A stretch of 64,000 nt of DNA, taken from Leptobrachium leishanense (Eukaryota > Chordata > Amphibia > Anura > Megophryidae). The notes beneath the pieces are model-generated. The model searched no databases and was not told where the DNA came from. It saw only the letters and a program-made list of their open reading frames with translations. Position numbers and translations under genes: made by a program. Positions 29,031-40,085 of this stretch are shown one piece after another. The stretch spans positions 350,262,942-350,326,941 of the forward strand of contig CM019063.1 of the NCBI GenBank assembly GCA_009667805.1, given 5' to 3'. Numbering within the stretch: position 1 is the first letter of the stretch; every line of letters starts with the position of its first letter.

Positions 29031-30834
29031 TCTTAAACTCCTCATACCTTAGGGGACCGATTTTTGTTGGGAACATGTCCTGTGGGATCATCAGTGGTAT
29101 CTTTTGTGTCTGTGTAGGTGTCAGTACTTTCTTGCACAGTGGCCATAGGCATAACCCTATGCGGTATGTCAGTGTTCCTACGACCAAGATCACCACTATC
29201 ATCAGAATCATGGATCCGATCTGTGAGATGAATCTCAGGATGGATCCAAACCACTCTCCAATTGCTCTGAACCCACGGAGTGGATTCCAGCCTTCAGCAG
29301 CGATTCTCCTTGCTGTGTTCTGCAGCTGTGCTACCTTCTCTTGGTGATCCTGGATTACCTGGTAATAGTCTGGGACATCATGTGTGGTGTTTCTGATGTA
29401 GGTGCAACATTCATAATGCATTGTCATTTCACACAATCCATTCAGGGCCGCACTGATCTGTTCAAGCGCCATGTCATGTATCATCTGCACCTTCCGTATC
29501 TCACGCACCTCCAGATTCAGCAACTGAATATCCATACTGGTTTTATTCAGAATTTCATCCATCAGATTGGCATAACTGTTCAGTCTCACCATCAACTCTC
29601 TTCCCCATCCAGTCCATGCCGGCAGCCACGACCATATCCGATCCACCTTTCTAAACAACTCTCTCTTCTGTCTCTCAAACATCAGTGGGTACCTAGGGTG
29701 GAGTGCTGTGTCTGTATTGGTGTCTTCTCCCCTTACCCTTTGAATCAGAATCAATTTTGCTAGATAGCACATTCCCGTTATTGTTGGTGGTACCCATGTG
29801 TAACACACCTTTCCACAACACACCTGGTATCCCCCTTTCAATATAAATGGAGACAAATGTAGTGTTCCCTTCGCTACTTCTATCATCAGTCGCCTCATTC
29901 GTCTCGTCGTATCCAGAACACCCTGCTTTCCATCAGACACCCCAGCAATCACTGCCTCTTGTTCACTCGTGAGCTTTCTACATTGTATGTATAGAAAATT
30001 TGCCTGCTCTTTTGTATCGATCGTGTAAATGTATGATGTCCAGTTAAACTTGCTTGAGTAGCACCCTCCATCCTCCTTATGTGTGTCTTTATCTGGTCCT
30101 ATTCGGAAGCACCACTCTGGTGGGTATACTGGTCCTATTATGGGATACCCGGGACTGAATGATTCTGTTTTTTCCCTTGGTGCATCAAAAGAGTGTATTG
30201 TGACATTCCCTGACGCAAACATACTCAGATTCATTGGAACAGAAGCAAATGGGATGTGGATCGTGTCTGGATGCATCCTACTACACACCCAGCACGCAGT
30301 TTGTCCAGACTTTTTAGCATAGTCATATTTAAATTGCACAAGTAAATGCCCTCTTGGCAAAATCTCAGATGTCGCTTCTCGTTTTTGTCTCCACATAGTA
30401 CGATTCTCCATCACTGGGTGCGTACCATTCCAGATATGGGAAATATCCACTTTTCCGGCAGTGCTTGGACACCTGGGGCAGGCTCCATGCGAGAGTCCAT
30501 AAATCAAGTTTGCAAGGTACAAAATCAGTACCACAAATGCCCCAAATGTCAAAATCCCTTGGGCAATTCTTTTCACAGTTACATACACCCAATCCCTCCC
30601 CACAGGTATTTCAAAAACAAAGGACATTTCTGGATGATCAGGGGTGGGGGCTGGGCCCCTAAAAAGCACCCTTGGGGTATCCCCCGTTGGTGGATGGTCA
30701 GGACTTGTGTCCATCAACACACCCACTTGTGGAATCATTTGGGTGTCTTCAGTTGGATCATTTAGGTGCTCACGGCTGTGGTCCTTGTCAGCTTTATCCT
30801 CAGCGGATTGGTCTCGTTGGCGACGACCTTCCAT
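29031..30834 (-). pseudogene. env: Provirus 1 env, open but cut at 3' end
   Basis: It starts at 30834, overlapping the end of pol (30762) in another frame. About 600 codons are open: a charged N-terminal tail of about 90 residues, a hydrophobic segment (about 95-115), a first RQKR site (about 150), a Cys-rich surface part, a second RQKR site (about 405), helices, a CEMTMHYECC motif and a C-terminal membrane span (about 565). RQKR sites fit furin cleavage. The Cys motif has seven residues before CC, against six in most gammaretroviruses. Env mediates fusion in this family. Here the L2 at 29030 interrupts the tail, and the apparent Tyr-rich end is L2 tail read-through. Confidence 0.88.
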
Positions 30835-32187
30835 GCTGGTTCAGGACTGGCTGCAGCTACTTTCAACCTGGAGTGATGTATCCACGGGACCACCTCGGCA
30901 ACCTTTACTGCTGTAGGGGTTGATAACAGGACAAGGTAAGGACCTCTCCACTTTGGGCCCAGTGGGTCATTTTTCCACTCTTTCACCCATACTGAATCAC
31001 CTGGACAATACTTGTGCAGTGGGGGATATAAAAAGTGAGGTATGTTATCTCCCACCCAAGTATTCAATTTCTGCATTGATTTACCCAACAGTATAACCTG
31101 ATCATTTAATTTAGTTTCTCCCAATGCCCGAAGGTCCCCCCTTAGTCCATTAATCAGAGGGGTAGGCCGTCCAAACATGAGTTCGTACGGACTTAGCTTT
31201 AATTGAGGGGTTGGCCTGCACCTAATGTGCATGAGGACTATCGGCAGCACATCCAACCAGCCTAGCGACGTCTCTTGGCACAATTTGGACATCAGAGTCT
31301 TTAGGGTACGGTTCATTCTCTCGACTTTTCCCGAGCTTTGGGGCCTGCCTGTAGGCAGTATGTAGCTTCCAGGTGATGCCCAACAGACGGGCAAGCTGTT
31401 GTAAACAGTTCTGTATGAATGCAGGGGCATTGTCCGACCCTATCTCGAGAGGCAACCCATAACGTGGTATTATTTCTTTCATCAGACATTTTACTACTTC
31501 CACAGTCTTTTAAGTTCTTGTTGGGAAAGCTTCCACCCATCCTGTCAGAGTACACACCATTACCAGTAGGTATTTGTATCCCTTGCAGGGCGGCAACACT
31601 GTAAAGTCTATTTGTAGCGATGCCATTGGGGATAGCCCGATTGGCTGTTTCCCTGGAGGTTGAGTTGGGCCTGTTCTTGGGTTGTTCTTGGCACATGTCA
31701 CACACTGCTGGGCTATTGCTTTGCAGATTACTGACAGTCCGGGTACATAAAAATGTGGCTCTTGTTGCTGTTCCATCATTTCTCTCCCTCCATGGGTACT
31801 TGCGTGTAGTGTTCTTACAATTTCAGGGGCCAATGTTGCTGGGAGGACTATTTGTCCATTCTTCAGCTGGAACCACCCGTCTTCTCCATATTCGCCTTGT
31901 TCTCCCGACATCCATTTCTTTTCTTTCTCTGAATACACAGGTGTCCATTCACTCAGTGGTGCCGGTAGGAGTGCAGCCACCACTGGTTTTGCTTTGTATC
32001 GTGCCAGTTCTCCATGGTTTCCCCAGATAAATTCTTCTTTTGGGAAATAGTATCGCCATGCGAAGAACAGCAGATCTTTTCTGGCTTGCGTATCTCTTAC
32101 TGCTGGTATGAAAAAGTCCATTGCACTTTTCTTCATTCTTGGCAGTTTGTTCTTGATAAGGATCTCCTTGAGGAAGAACCTTACCAA
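30762..32187 (-). pseudogene. pol: Provirus 1 integrase region of pol, frameshifted
   Basis: The blocks, right to left, are 32187-31510 and 31503-30762. The first holds the end of the captured OGFR-like domain, then the integrase N-terminal zinc site (LHASTHGG with CVTCAKN) and the first catalytic Asp (LQIDFTVLPP). After a stop at about 31508 the second Asp lies in GSDNAPAF. A frameshift follows; the catalytic Glu is in SSGKVERMN. The C-terminal GPKWRGPYLVLL with PWIHHSRLK is the GPY/F module typical of gamma-type integrases. Integrase inserts viral DNA. All catalytic residues survive, but not in one frame. Confidence 0.9.
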
Positions 32188-32615
32188 CGGGGCTTGGTAT
32201 TCTTCTGCTTTAGCTCTCCCAAACTTAGCAATATTCGTGTAATCCGTAGATTATTATGAGGGTTGACTGTCAAATTTTCAAAACGTGAGGCGAAATTTTC
32301 TGCTCGTTCAACTTCGGTTACTTTTGTGTTTTCTTCATCCTCCCCCATTACTTTTACGCCGAAGAATTTCAGCATCATCTTGTAAGCTCTGTGTAGTCTT
32401 TGCTGAACTTCTGAGGTGTTAATCATCAGGCGTGTCTCTTGCGGGTTCAGAGGAGTGGAATAGAAATTTCGGCCTTGAGTCTGAGTTGGGAAAAGCCATT
32501 GTATATAATCATGATTAAGTTCTAATAGTTCGTAATCATCTTTTCATTTGCATCAATTTTTATTCAATGAACGCTCGGGTTCAAATCTTCTCAAGTTCAT
32601 GTAGAATTCGTAGTT
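31993..32615 (-). pseudogene. OGFR-like conserved domain captured in pol
   Basis: Between RNase H and integrase lie about 207 codons not found in standard retroviral Pol. Motifs in order are NYEFYMN, DYELLELNHDYIQWLFP, VQQRLHRAYKMML, HNNLRITRIL, LVRFFLKEIL, FFAWRYYFP and ELARYK. This is the pattern and order of the opioid growth factor receptor conserved region (OGFR/OGFRL1), recognised from family knowledge. The block continues the RNase H frame, with two TGA stops near 32535-32550, and after a frameshift at about 32185 leads straight into integrase, so it once was part of Pol. It has no introns. Provirus 2 has the same domain at the same place. Its function in the virus is unknown. Confidence 0.88.
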
Positions 32616-33835
32616 TGGCATGGGAGGTTGAGGCTCTTGCTTGCAGAGTAGGACTTTGGCTTGATCAATTGTTAGCTGTGGTTTTGCAGCAGCTTTTGCG
32701 GCCTGGTCAGCGCGCCTGTTGCCTTTTGGGATTTCATCATGACCCTTTTGGTGGCCACGACAGTGCATGATACTGACAGCGCTTGGTTTCCATACAGCTT
32801 CTAGGAGGGCCGCGATTTCAGCTGCATACTTGATTTGTTGTCCTGAGGAAGTAAGCAGACCTCTCTCTTTGTAGAGTGCACCATGTGCATGGATGGTCAT
32901 GAAGGCATACTTGGAATCCGTGTAGATATTTACTCTTTTGCCTTCGGAAATTTCTAGAGCTCTGGTTAAAGCTGTTATTTCAGCCAGTTGTGCAGATGTA
33001 TGGCCTGGTAGTGGATTTGCTTCAATAATTTCTTCTTCTGAGACTACTGCATAGCCGGAGACTTTCTTCCCATCATCCATGTAACTGCTACCATCAGTGA
33101 ATAACTGTAGATCGTATTTGTCTAGGGGTACGTCTTTCAAATCTGGCCTGCTACTGAACACTTCTTCCATGACTTGGAGGCATTCGTGATCTGGATCCTC
33201 TTCGCAGTCAGGCAGTAAAGTAGCAGGGTTCAAGGTAGCGATGAGGTCCAAATGAACCCGTGGGTTTTCACACATCATGGCTTGGTACTTCGTCATCCGG
33301 CTGTTGCTGAACCAGTAGTTTCCTTTCACATCCAGCAGGGCCTTGACAGCATGGGGCACTTTGACGTGAAGAACTTGTCCAAGGGTCAGCTTGTCTGCTT
33401 CTGCTATCAGCATTGCGGTGGCTGCCACTGCTTTCAGACATGGGGTAGGCCACAAGCCACAGGGTTGAGTTGCTTGGAGAGGTAGGCCACAGGCCTTAGC
33501 CAAGAGCCAAAACTTTGGATCAATACTCCTGTTGCTGTTTGATTGTGTTCATGCACGTACAGCTGGAAGGGCTTGCTGTGATCTGGCAGTCCCAGTGCAG
33601 GAGCTTCCATTAGCAGAGTCTTTAATTTCAGGAACGCTGCGGTTTGCTCTTCTTCCCAATGGAAAGGGTCTTGTTCTCCCCCTTGGTGGCTTGATGAAGG
33701 GCTTGGCAATATCTGCGAAGTTGGGGATCCACAGGCGGCAGAAGCCTGCAGCTCCCAGAAACTCACGGACTTGTCTTCTGGTCTTTGGTTGGGGTATTCG
33801 GCATACTGCTTCTTTTCTTTCTGCCCCCAATGCAC
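32553..33835 (-). pseudogene. pol: Provirus 1 RT connection and RNase H
   Basis: The blocks are 33835-33434 and 33503-32553, separated by a frameshift near 33440. The first carries RT thumb/connection sequence (FLKLKTLLMEAPALGLPD). The second contains RNase H with LQLFTDGSSYM (first Asp), the Glu of LAEITALTRALE, YTDSKYAF and the final HRGHQKGHDEIPKGN. RNase H removes the RNA strand in reverse transcription. The catalytic residues look intact. The frame then enters the captured domain. Confidence 0.9.
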
Positions 33836-35175
33836 GTTTGGTACCTGTTAACTGGAATCCCAGGTATTTTACACTTTCTTTGCATATTTGTGCTTTCTTT
33901 CTAGAAACTCTGTAACCTGCTTGGCACAGTAGATGTAGCAGGGCTTTTGTAGCAGATAAACAGTCTTTTTCTGTGGGGGAAGCTAGTAATAAATCATCAA
34001 CATATTGGAGTAACACAACTTTGTCTGGCTGAGCGTTGAAGGCGAGGAGATCCTGGCTGAGCGCGCATCCGAAGATCGTGGGTGAATTTTTGAAACCTTG
34101 AGGGAGGCGTGTCCAGGTCATTTGATGGCGCGCCCCCGTGGTGGATTCTTCCCACTGAAATGCAAAAAGGGGCTGGCTTGCAGGAGCCAGACGGATGCAA
34201 GAGAAAGCATCTTTTAAATCAAGCACTGTGTAATATTTTGTATCTCTGGGAATTAACGCCAGCAAATTGTATGGATTGGGAACCACAGGGTGTAGGGTTA
34301 CTGTGGCTTCATTGACAGCTCGTAAATCTTGGACCGGGCGGTACTCTTGTGTGCCCTCTTTCAGTACTGGTAACAGGGGTGTGTTCCATGGTGACACGCA
34401 GAATTTTAATATGCCATGATCTTTAAGTCTCTGTAAATGCGTTTGAATATTCTGCTTGGCTTTTTGTGGGATATGATATTGTCTTAAAGCCACAGGCGTT
34501 GCACCAGGTTTTAAATCGACGTATACTGGGGGGATGTTCACAGCTAGTCCGGGCGGATTTTCCTCCGCCCACACCCCAGGAATTTCAAGGAGTAGTGTGT
34601 ATGGGTCCGGGCTTGCCGGCGGCATTGGTGCTGTACGCCATTCTTCCTCCCTTGGCATAATTACTACAATTTTCACAGATCTGGAGTGCTGGCTGGCTGG
34701 GCTATACTGCCGAGCAGAGCTGCCACTCTCAGGCAGGTCTAGTTGAGCGTGTCCCCCGGGAAGAAACGTAATTTGGGCTTGCAATATGCAAAGGATATCC
34801 CGCCCCAGGAGTTGGATGGGACATTTGGGCATATACAAAAATTCATGTTCTACATTATGCCCACCCACACTACATTTTCGAGAAGCAAGGAAGGGGTACT
34901 TAGCAGACACCCCCATTGCTCCCATAATATCAACTTCATTGCCCATTTGGGGAGCAATTTGCTGTGTTACAACAGAATATTCGGCACCAGTGTCAACCAC
35001 AAAAATGTCATCTTTATTTCCCACTCTCATAGTGACTGTGGGCTTGTGGTTACCGAGCGGGATGGGCCCAGGTCCTTGTCAATATGCATCCTGCCCCTCA
35101 AATGACGTTCCCGCCAATCCCACAAACCCTGCTCCGGCACCCTCATTTCTCTCATATCTGCCGTCTGTTACCTGA
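33549..35175 (-). pseudogene. pol: Provirus 1 protease and reverse transcriptase
   Basis: Open from about 35030 to 33549 (493 codons). The aspartic protease has FVVDTGAEYSVV at about residue 12 and a second conserved LLGRDIL at about 74. RT follows with YTVLDLKDAF (motif A), LPQGFKNSPTIF (motif B) and QYVDDLLLAS (motif C, catalytic YVDD intact). A frameshift at about 33695 moves the frame to the 33835-33434 block. Upstream, 35079-35175 is the nucleocapsid-protease junction, cut from the rest of gag by the PLE at 35192. Confidence 0.92.
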
Positions 35176-35191
35176 CCATTGGGGCCTTGAC

Positions 35192-35390
35192 AATACCAAA
35201 AGAGTGTGAAAATGTATCCCCAGGAGGTATAAAAACTGCAGTTCACAGCACTCTCCACCAACGTGCTAAGGTATAAACATATAAGAAAAATAGAACATGC
35301 AGTACAATACAACCTTATAGATGGTCAGGTACTTTTGATGATACAGGATCTTCAAGGTGCATAGACTCTAAAATAAGAGCATACACAAAA
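35192..35390 (-). repeat. PLE pseudo-LTR, 3' copy
   Basis: It is nearly identical to 39859-40060; the other copy has a 3-bp insertion near its end. It starts aataccaaaagagtgtgaaa and ends gagcatacacaaaa. Confidence 0.9.
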
Positions 35391-35755
35391 CATAGCATAA
35401 TACTGCCAGATATTTAATAAAACATAAAACCACAAAAAGAAGCCACTCACAAAATTAGTGGCACACAATGAATGAAAGTGTGCATAAGCGCATATTAGGC
35501 CGATTCGTTCAAATAGTCACCACAGCCGGAAAGACGTTGTCCTTAAAGTGTAGTCTCTGCGGGAGAGCCTGGCCAGGATACCACTCCGTGCTGAGAAGTC
35601 CAACTATCAGGTGGAACCAAAGTCCTTCAGACCAACCAATTAGGGGAACCGAAGACCTGGACCCATCCGAAATGAATAGTGGACGATCCGACTCGTGGAC
35701 GAAGATGAATGATGGACGATCCGGCGGGCGAACGAATGAAATGGCGGAAACAAGC

Positions 35756-35803
35756 AAGTCAGTTCGACGCGTTTCGTCCTCTGACTTATTCATGAACTGA
35801 CTT
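35756..35803 (-). ncRNA. Degenerate PLE hammerhead
   Basis: On the minus strand stem I aagtcagttc/gaactgactt is perfect. GTC/GAC forms a short stem II, followed by GAAA, the palindrome acgcgt and a TC site. The CTGATGA box has decayed to a catgaat-like sequence, so it is probably inactive. Its layout matches the motifs at 15483, 17757 and 25046. Confidence 0.65.
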
Positions 35804-36388
35804 GTCCGTCCGAATCTTCTCTCTTTTAAAGTCCACATTTCTTTAATTGCAACCTAAAATGCATTCATGTGTGGATACCGGAAACGGTGAAATCTCCCGA
35901 AATGCCCCCGAACGAGCGCATCGAAAATGCGCCCGAAAGGGCGCATCGGAAGTGACACCGCCTTACACCAGAATCCATTATGGTTAAGGGCATAATTAAC
36001 CCAAACCTAATGGAGAGTGTGGGCGAGATACATAGGGCAAAAATTAACCTAAAAACATTGAAAACATGATATTACTAACATAGATCCAGAGATGACAATG
36101 GAAGAACCTATGGAGACAAAAATTAAAAACGTGCATGTATGCTGATATCGTATATACATGAAATTCCCCATGAAGGGGATATAGCTAAAATTATAATGAT
36201 TTAGGTAATTAATAATATTTTTATATAAAACCAATAATATGTTCCAAAAAAGCACCAGAAAAATAGCAGAAAGAACTAAGAATACAAAAACCACAACCGA
36301 AGAAAAAACTAACTAAATCCCAAAAAGCTCTACAGGAAAACCGCTGGGGGTCGCGTAACCCTAAGTAAAAACAGTAAAAATGGGGCCA

Positions 36389-36740
36389 TTATATAAACGA
36401 TTGGAGCTCTAAATCAATATTAAGGCCCGGCGGTTTCAAAGTGTCCATGTAAAATATCCACTTTGTTTCTGCTAAAGAAAGGGCCTTAGCAACATCACCA
36501 CCCCTCCAGTCCACCCCTCTAGTTTTGTTTAACTTTTTCAATACCCAACCAGACAAAAGTGGAAAAACTGAAACTAGAGCACTTACAACAGTGTCTGGGT
36601 ACACTATGCTTGTCGCTACGCTTTCTAATGTTGTAAAAATGCTCATAAATGTGTTCTTTTAGTTTTCTTTTTGTTTTCCCAATATATTGGGCCCCACAGC
36701 CACATAGGAAGTAAATAAACTACATTGGTGGTATTGCAAT
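36389..36740 (-). pseudogene. PLE GIY-YIG endonuclease, frameshifted
   Basis: After a frameshift near 36710 the GIY-YIG domain continues, ending in WRGGDVAKALSLAETKWIF and LKPPGLN. This corresponds to the same region of the PLE at 16235-16790 (WRGGDLDLILAKEERRFIF). The GIY part (NVVYLL) falls in the upstream frame, and the YIG region spans the frameshift. Confidence 0.8.
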
Positions 36741-38328
36741 TAATAAATTCTTTAATGTGATATTCCTTTCCTGTTCTCGTGCTTTTGAATGAAACCACTT
36801 TCGTTTTTAGCTCTCTACACATCGAGCAAGTTCTACACTTAAAGAAACCTTTTGGCTTATCAAGCAGAGGGTGAATTATATTGTCCATACTTTCATTTTT
36901 ATTTTGATTAGAAGGTAAGGCACTTGGGGCCAATGTATTTTTAACTGTATTTGCTCTTCTATAGATGACACAAGGAAAGGCCGGTAGGTGTTTAGACAAA
37001 GTTGGATCGTTTTGAAGAATGGGCCAACATTTAGAAAGGGCTAACTCTATATCTCTACTTCTACCATTAAATTTGGTGAAGAAAGCAAGATCCCACTTAG
37101 TGGGATCTTTTGACTTTCCCAAATTTCTTTGAAAGAAAGTTGATCTATCTAGATCTACGATATCCTTCAAGCTTTTATCTACTAGAGGTTTAGGGTATTG
37201 TTTAAGAAGAAATTTTTCCGAAAGCTCTCTACTTTGGGTGATGAAGTCTTGCATTTCCGTGCAGTTACGTCGAATGCGTCCAAACTGATTTTTAGGTATA
37301 TTTTGAAGCCACTTTTTGTGGTGGCAACTATTGTAGTTTATATAGGAATTCTTATCGGTGGGTTTGAAAAAAGTCCTAGTGCAAAATTTTTTATCCTTAA
37401 TAAAAATATTCAAATCCAGAAAGTTAAGGGTCTCATTACCCACCTCCATGGTGAATCTAAGGTCAAAAGTATTAGTATTTACAAAATCAAAAAAAACCCT
37501 AAGGTCATCCCTGTTACCATCCCAAATCAGTAAGACGTCATCAATATAACGTCGCCAGAGTGCCAAGTTTGCCCTATATGGATTGTTGTCCCAAATGGCC
37601 TGCTGCTCCCAATGGGCAACAAAGATGTTAGCGTATCCCGGGGCAAACTTGGCACCCATTGCTGTTCCTGTCTTCTGAAGATAAAATTTATTCTGAAACC
37701 CAAAAAAGTTATGAGTAAGACAAAAACGTATAGCCTCACCCAAAAACACCCTCTGTTCACTCTCAATGATAGAGTCCTCCTCTATTCTTTTATCTATAGC
37801 CAACAGGCCTTTCTCGTGTTGTATAACTGTGTATAGAGATGTCACATCCATACTCACTAAAATATAAGTCTCTTTCCACTCTAGACTTTGAAGAATCTCC
37901 ATAAGATGTCCTGAGTCTTTAATATAAGACGGAGCCAATGGAACATATTTTTGTAAAAAGCTATCAATAAATTCTGATAGATTGGCTGTCAGAGACCCAA
38001 TTCCGCTAATTATAGGACAACCCGGGGGGGATACTATGGATTTATGGATTTTTGGATTATGATAGAATATGGCCAATCTTGGGAATGGGGTATATAAAAA
38101 GTTAAACTCATCCTTAGTCAGTATGCCTTGAGACAAACCTCCATTAAGCAATATTCCCATCTGTTCCAGAAATTCTTTGGTGGGATTGTGTTTAAGTAAT
38201 TGGTATGTCACTTCGTCTGACAAGACTCTCTCAGCTTCTTTTAGGTAGTCTATCTTGTCTTGAATTACCACCCCCCCCTCCCTTGTCGGCTTGCCTAAAC
38301 ACCAGGTCATGTTTGGCTTGAAGTCCAT
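36643..38328 (-). pseudogene. PLE reverse transcriptase
   Basis: This open frame of about 540 codons has the RT motifs of Penelope-like elements. In order: PGCPIISGIGSLTANLSEF (about residue 98), VSMDVTSLYT (motif A, about 155), GTAMGAKFAPGYAN (about 225), RRYIDDVLLIW (motif C, about 265), LNFLDLNIF (about 305) and the linker CRTCSMC (about 505). PLE RT is related to telomerase and copies RNA at a nicked target. The true N-terminus lies upstream in other frames: 38558-38791 with LLNKGLKFAPT, and 38231-38425 with RQADKGG. The last shift is in an 8-C run at about 38270. Confidence 0.92.
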
Positions 38329-38557
38329 TCAGAGCCTCCCTCTCCTTCCTATCTAAATTAAACTGAATTCGTTTTTTATTTTGGTTCTTTTTTATATTGA
38401 ACTTTCTAAATTCTTCTTCTAACATATCCCCAAAAACCTTTTATGTTATTGGTCTTCTCCCAAATCGGGTAGAAACTAGACTTACATTTGAATTTGGTGT
38501 GGAAAAATTCCTTTTGTTGTGTATCAGTCTCCGATAAAGAGGGCATATCAATTGACG

Positions 38558-38791
38558 TCATTGAATTCGTCGATTCTCCTTTTTTATAAAAAAAAATTTA
38601 ATTGCCAATTTCCTCAAAAATCTTTGTAGATCTAAGAAGAGGGTGAACTCATTAGGTACCTTGGTGGGGGCAAATTTTAGACCCTTATTTAATAGAGATA
38701 TTTCTGATCTGTTTAGATTTACATGAAACAAGTTAAAAATACCCAGTTGGAGTTCCCTTTCTTTAGAGGTGGGGTCTTGATTTAGGTTCAA
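38558..38791 (-). pseudogene. PLE RT N-terminal segment
   Basis: It contains EISLLNKGLKFAPTKV, the conserved start of PLE reverse transcriptases. It begins just after the stop ending the ORF1-like frame and is separated from the main RT frame by at least two frameshifts. Confidence 0.78.
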
Positions 38792-39832
38792 TTAGTTGTC
38801 CTGCCTTCTTCTCTTGAATGGGGAGAACATTTCCCGTAAGGGAGAGTATCTGTTTCGGTCTTGCCAAAAACCCCTTTTTGAGGTGCTTTTGGGGGGTCCT
38901 TGGCCTAAAAAACCTTTCTTCATTTGCTCTGAAGTTTTGTCTCTATGCTGGCTATATCTATTTTCTGGATTTTGGTTCTGACCATTCCATTGTCTTCTTT
39001 CATTTCTATAGGGGTATGTTTTCCCACCATACCCAGCCTGTAGGTGAGAATTATATTGATGCTGTTCTTGTTCATTTGGGTCCCATTTATTGGAAGTATG
39101 GATTTCTTTTTTTGTTTTTAAAGTTTTTGATTGCCAAATGTTTTTTCTATCATTAAGAATATTCATATTGTTTATTTTAGAGGGGCGGAAGTTAGTATAA
39201 TCTCTATTTTCTATTCTGGGATCCCTTTTACGTGAACGTGACCTTGGGTAACCTCTGTTTAAATTAACCAGGAAAGGTTTACCATAAGTGTAGTCTATTT
39301 TATCTCTAGACATTTTTTTCTTCTTATTCTCTACTATTGTCTCATCTAGTTTCTCAATCTTTATTTGTAATTCTACATTCTTTACTTGTATAATCTCATC
39401 CTCAAAATTCTTATCGATATCCTCTTCTAGAATCTTTGTTTCAATTTCTATACTTTTCATGGTGTCATTATGTAAATTAATCAAAAGCTCCATTAAATGG
39501 AATGAACACTCCTCCAGGATGTCAGACCATTTACCCATAAATTCTTTGTTGTCAAGTCCAAAGGCTGGTGTTTTTTGAATCCTCAAACCTCTAGGGACAA
39601 TGCGTGTTTTTAGATATTGTTCTAAAAAAACAATTTCCCACCATTTTTTAACTTCTTTTTCAGCCAATCTCTCCAGTTTAACAAACAACAGAGAGGGCTG
39701 AGTGGGTGCACAATGCCCCACTTGACTAGAATTATCTGCAAAAATAATGTCCAGACGTCGTTTTCTGGACTCTCTGAGATTTGCCGTCATCAATCTACAA
39801 TAAGCCATGGTAGGATCAAAAGGGAAATGCAC
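38792..39832 (-). CDS. PLE ORF1-like protein, 346 aa
   Basis: This intact frame precedes the reverse transcriptase. The N-terminal half is helical, with a charged likely coiled coil around residues 120-190 (many Glu, Lys, Ile and Leu). The C-terminal half is basic and rich in Arg, Asn, Gln and Tyr (about 195-346), suitable for RNA binding. No named domain is recognised. Some PLEs carry such an upstream protein or N-terminal extension, probably for packaging their RNA (inference). The stop at 38792 is directly followed by RT-type sequence, so it might originally have been one polyprotein. Confidence 0.7.
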   Translation of the reverse strand: MHFPFDPTMAYCRLMTANLRESRKRRLDIIFADNSSQVGHCAPTQPSLLFVKLERLAEKEVKKWWEIVFLEQYLKTRIVPRGLRIQKTPAFGLDNKEFMGKWSDILEECSFHLMELLINLHNDTMKSIEIETKILEEDIDKNFEDEIIQVKNVELQIKIEKLDETIVENKKKKMSRDKIDYTYGKPFLVNLNRGYPRSRSRKRDPRIENRDYTNFRPSKINNMNILNDRKNIWQSKTLKTKKEIHTSNKWDPNEQEQHQYNSHLQAGYGGKTYPYRNERRQWNGQNQNPENRYSQHRDKTSEQMKKGFLGQGPPKSTSKRGFWQDRNRYSPLREMFSPFKRRRQDN

Positions 39833-39858
39833 TCCACAGCGGAGAAAAACGTATCAAC

Positions 39859-40060
39859 AATACCAAAAGAGTGTGAAAATGTATCCCCAGGAGGTATAAA
39901 AACTGCAGTTCACAGCACTCTCCACCAACGTGCTAAGGTATAAACATATAAGAAAAATAGAACATGCAGTACAATACAACCTTATAGATGGTCAGGTACT
40001 TTTGATGATACAGGATCTTCAAGGAAGTGCATAGACTCTAAAATAAGAGCATACACAAAA
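39859..40060 (-). repeat. PLE pseudo-LTR, 5' copy
   Basis: This is the direct repeat of 35192-35390. Nine further bases (40061-40069) separate it from the right TSD copy. Confidence 0.9.
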
Positions 40061-40085
40061 CCCATTGGCCCATTGGGGCCTTGAC

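Larger units (their letters stand above)
35192..40069 (-). mobile_element. Penelope-like element inserted in provirus 1
   Basis: This 4.88-kb insert is flanked by the 16-bp duplication ccattggggccttgac (35176-35191 and 40070-40085). Its two ends share a 200-bp direct repeat (35192-35390 and 39859-40060), the pseudo-LTR layout of PLEs. Inside on the minus strand: an ORF1-like protein, a PLE reverse transcriptase and a GIY-YIG end, plus a hammerhead-like site. It lies in the same orientation as the provirus. Confidence 0.93.

Noticed and set aside
28954..30834. A 626-codon env reading frame
   Set aside because: The last part, rich in Tyr, is the complement of the L2 (AAT)n tail. Env sequence ends at about 29031.
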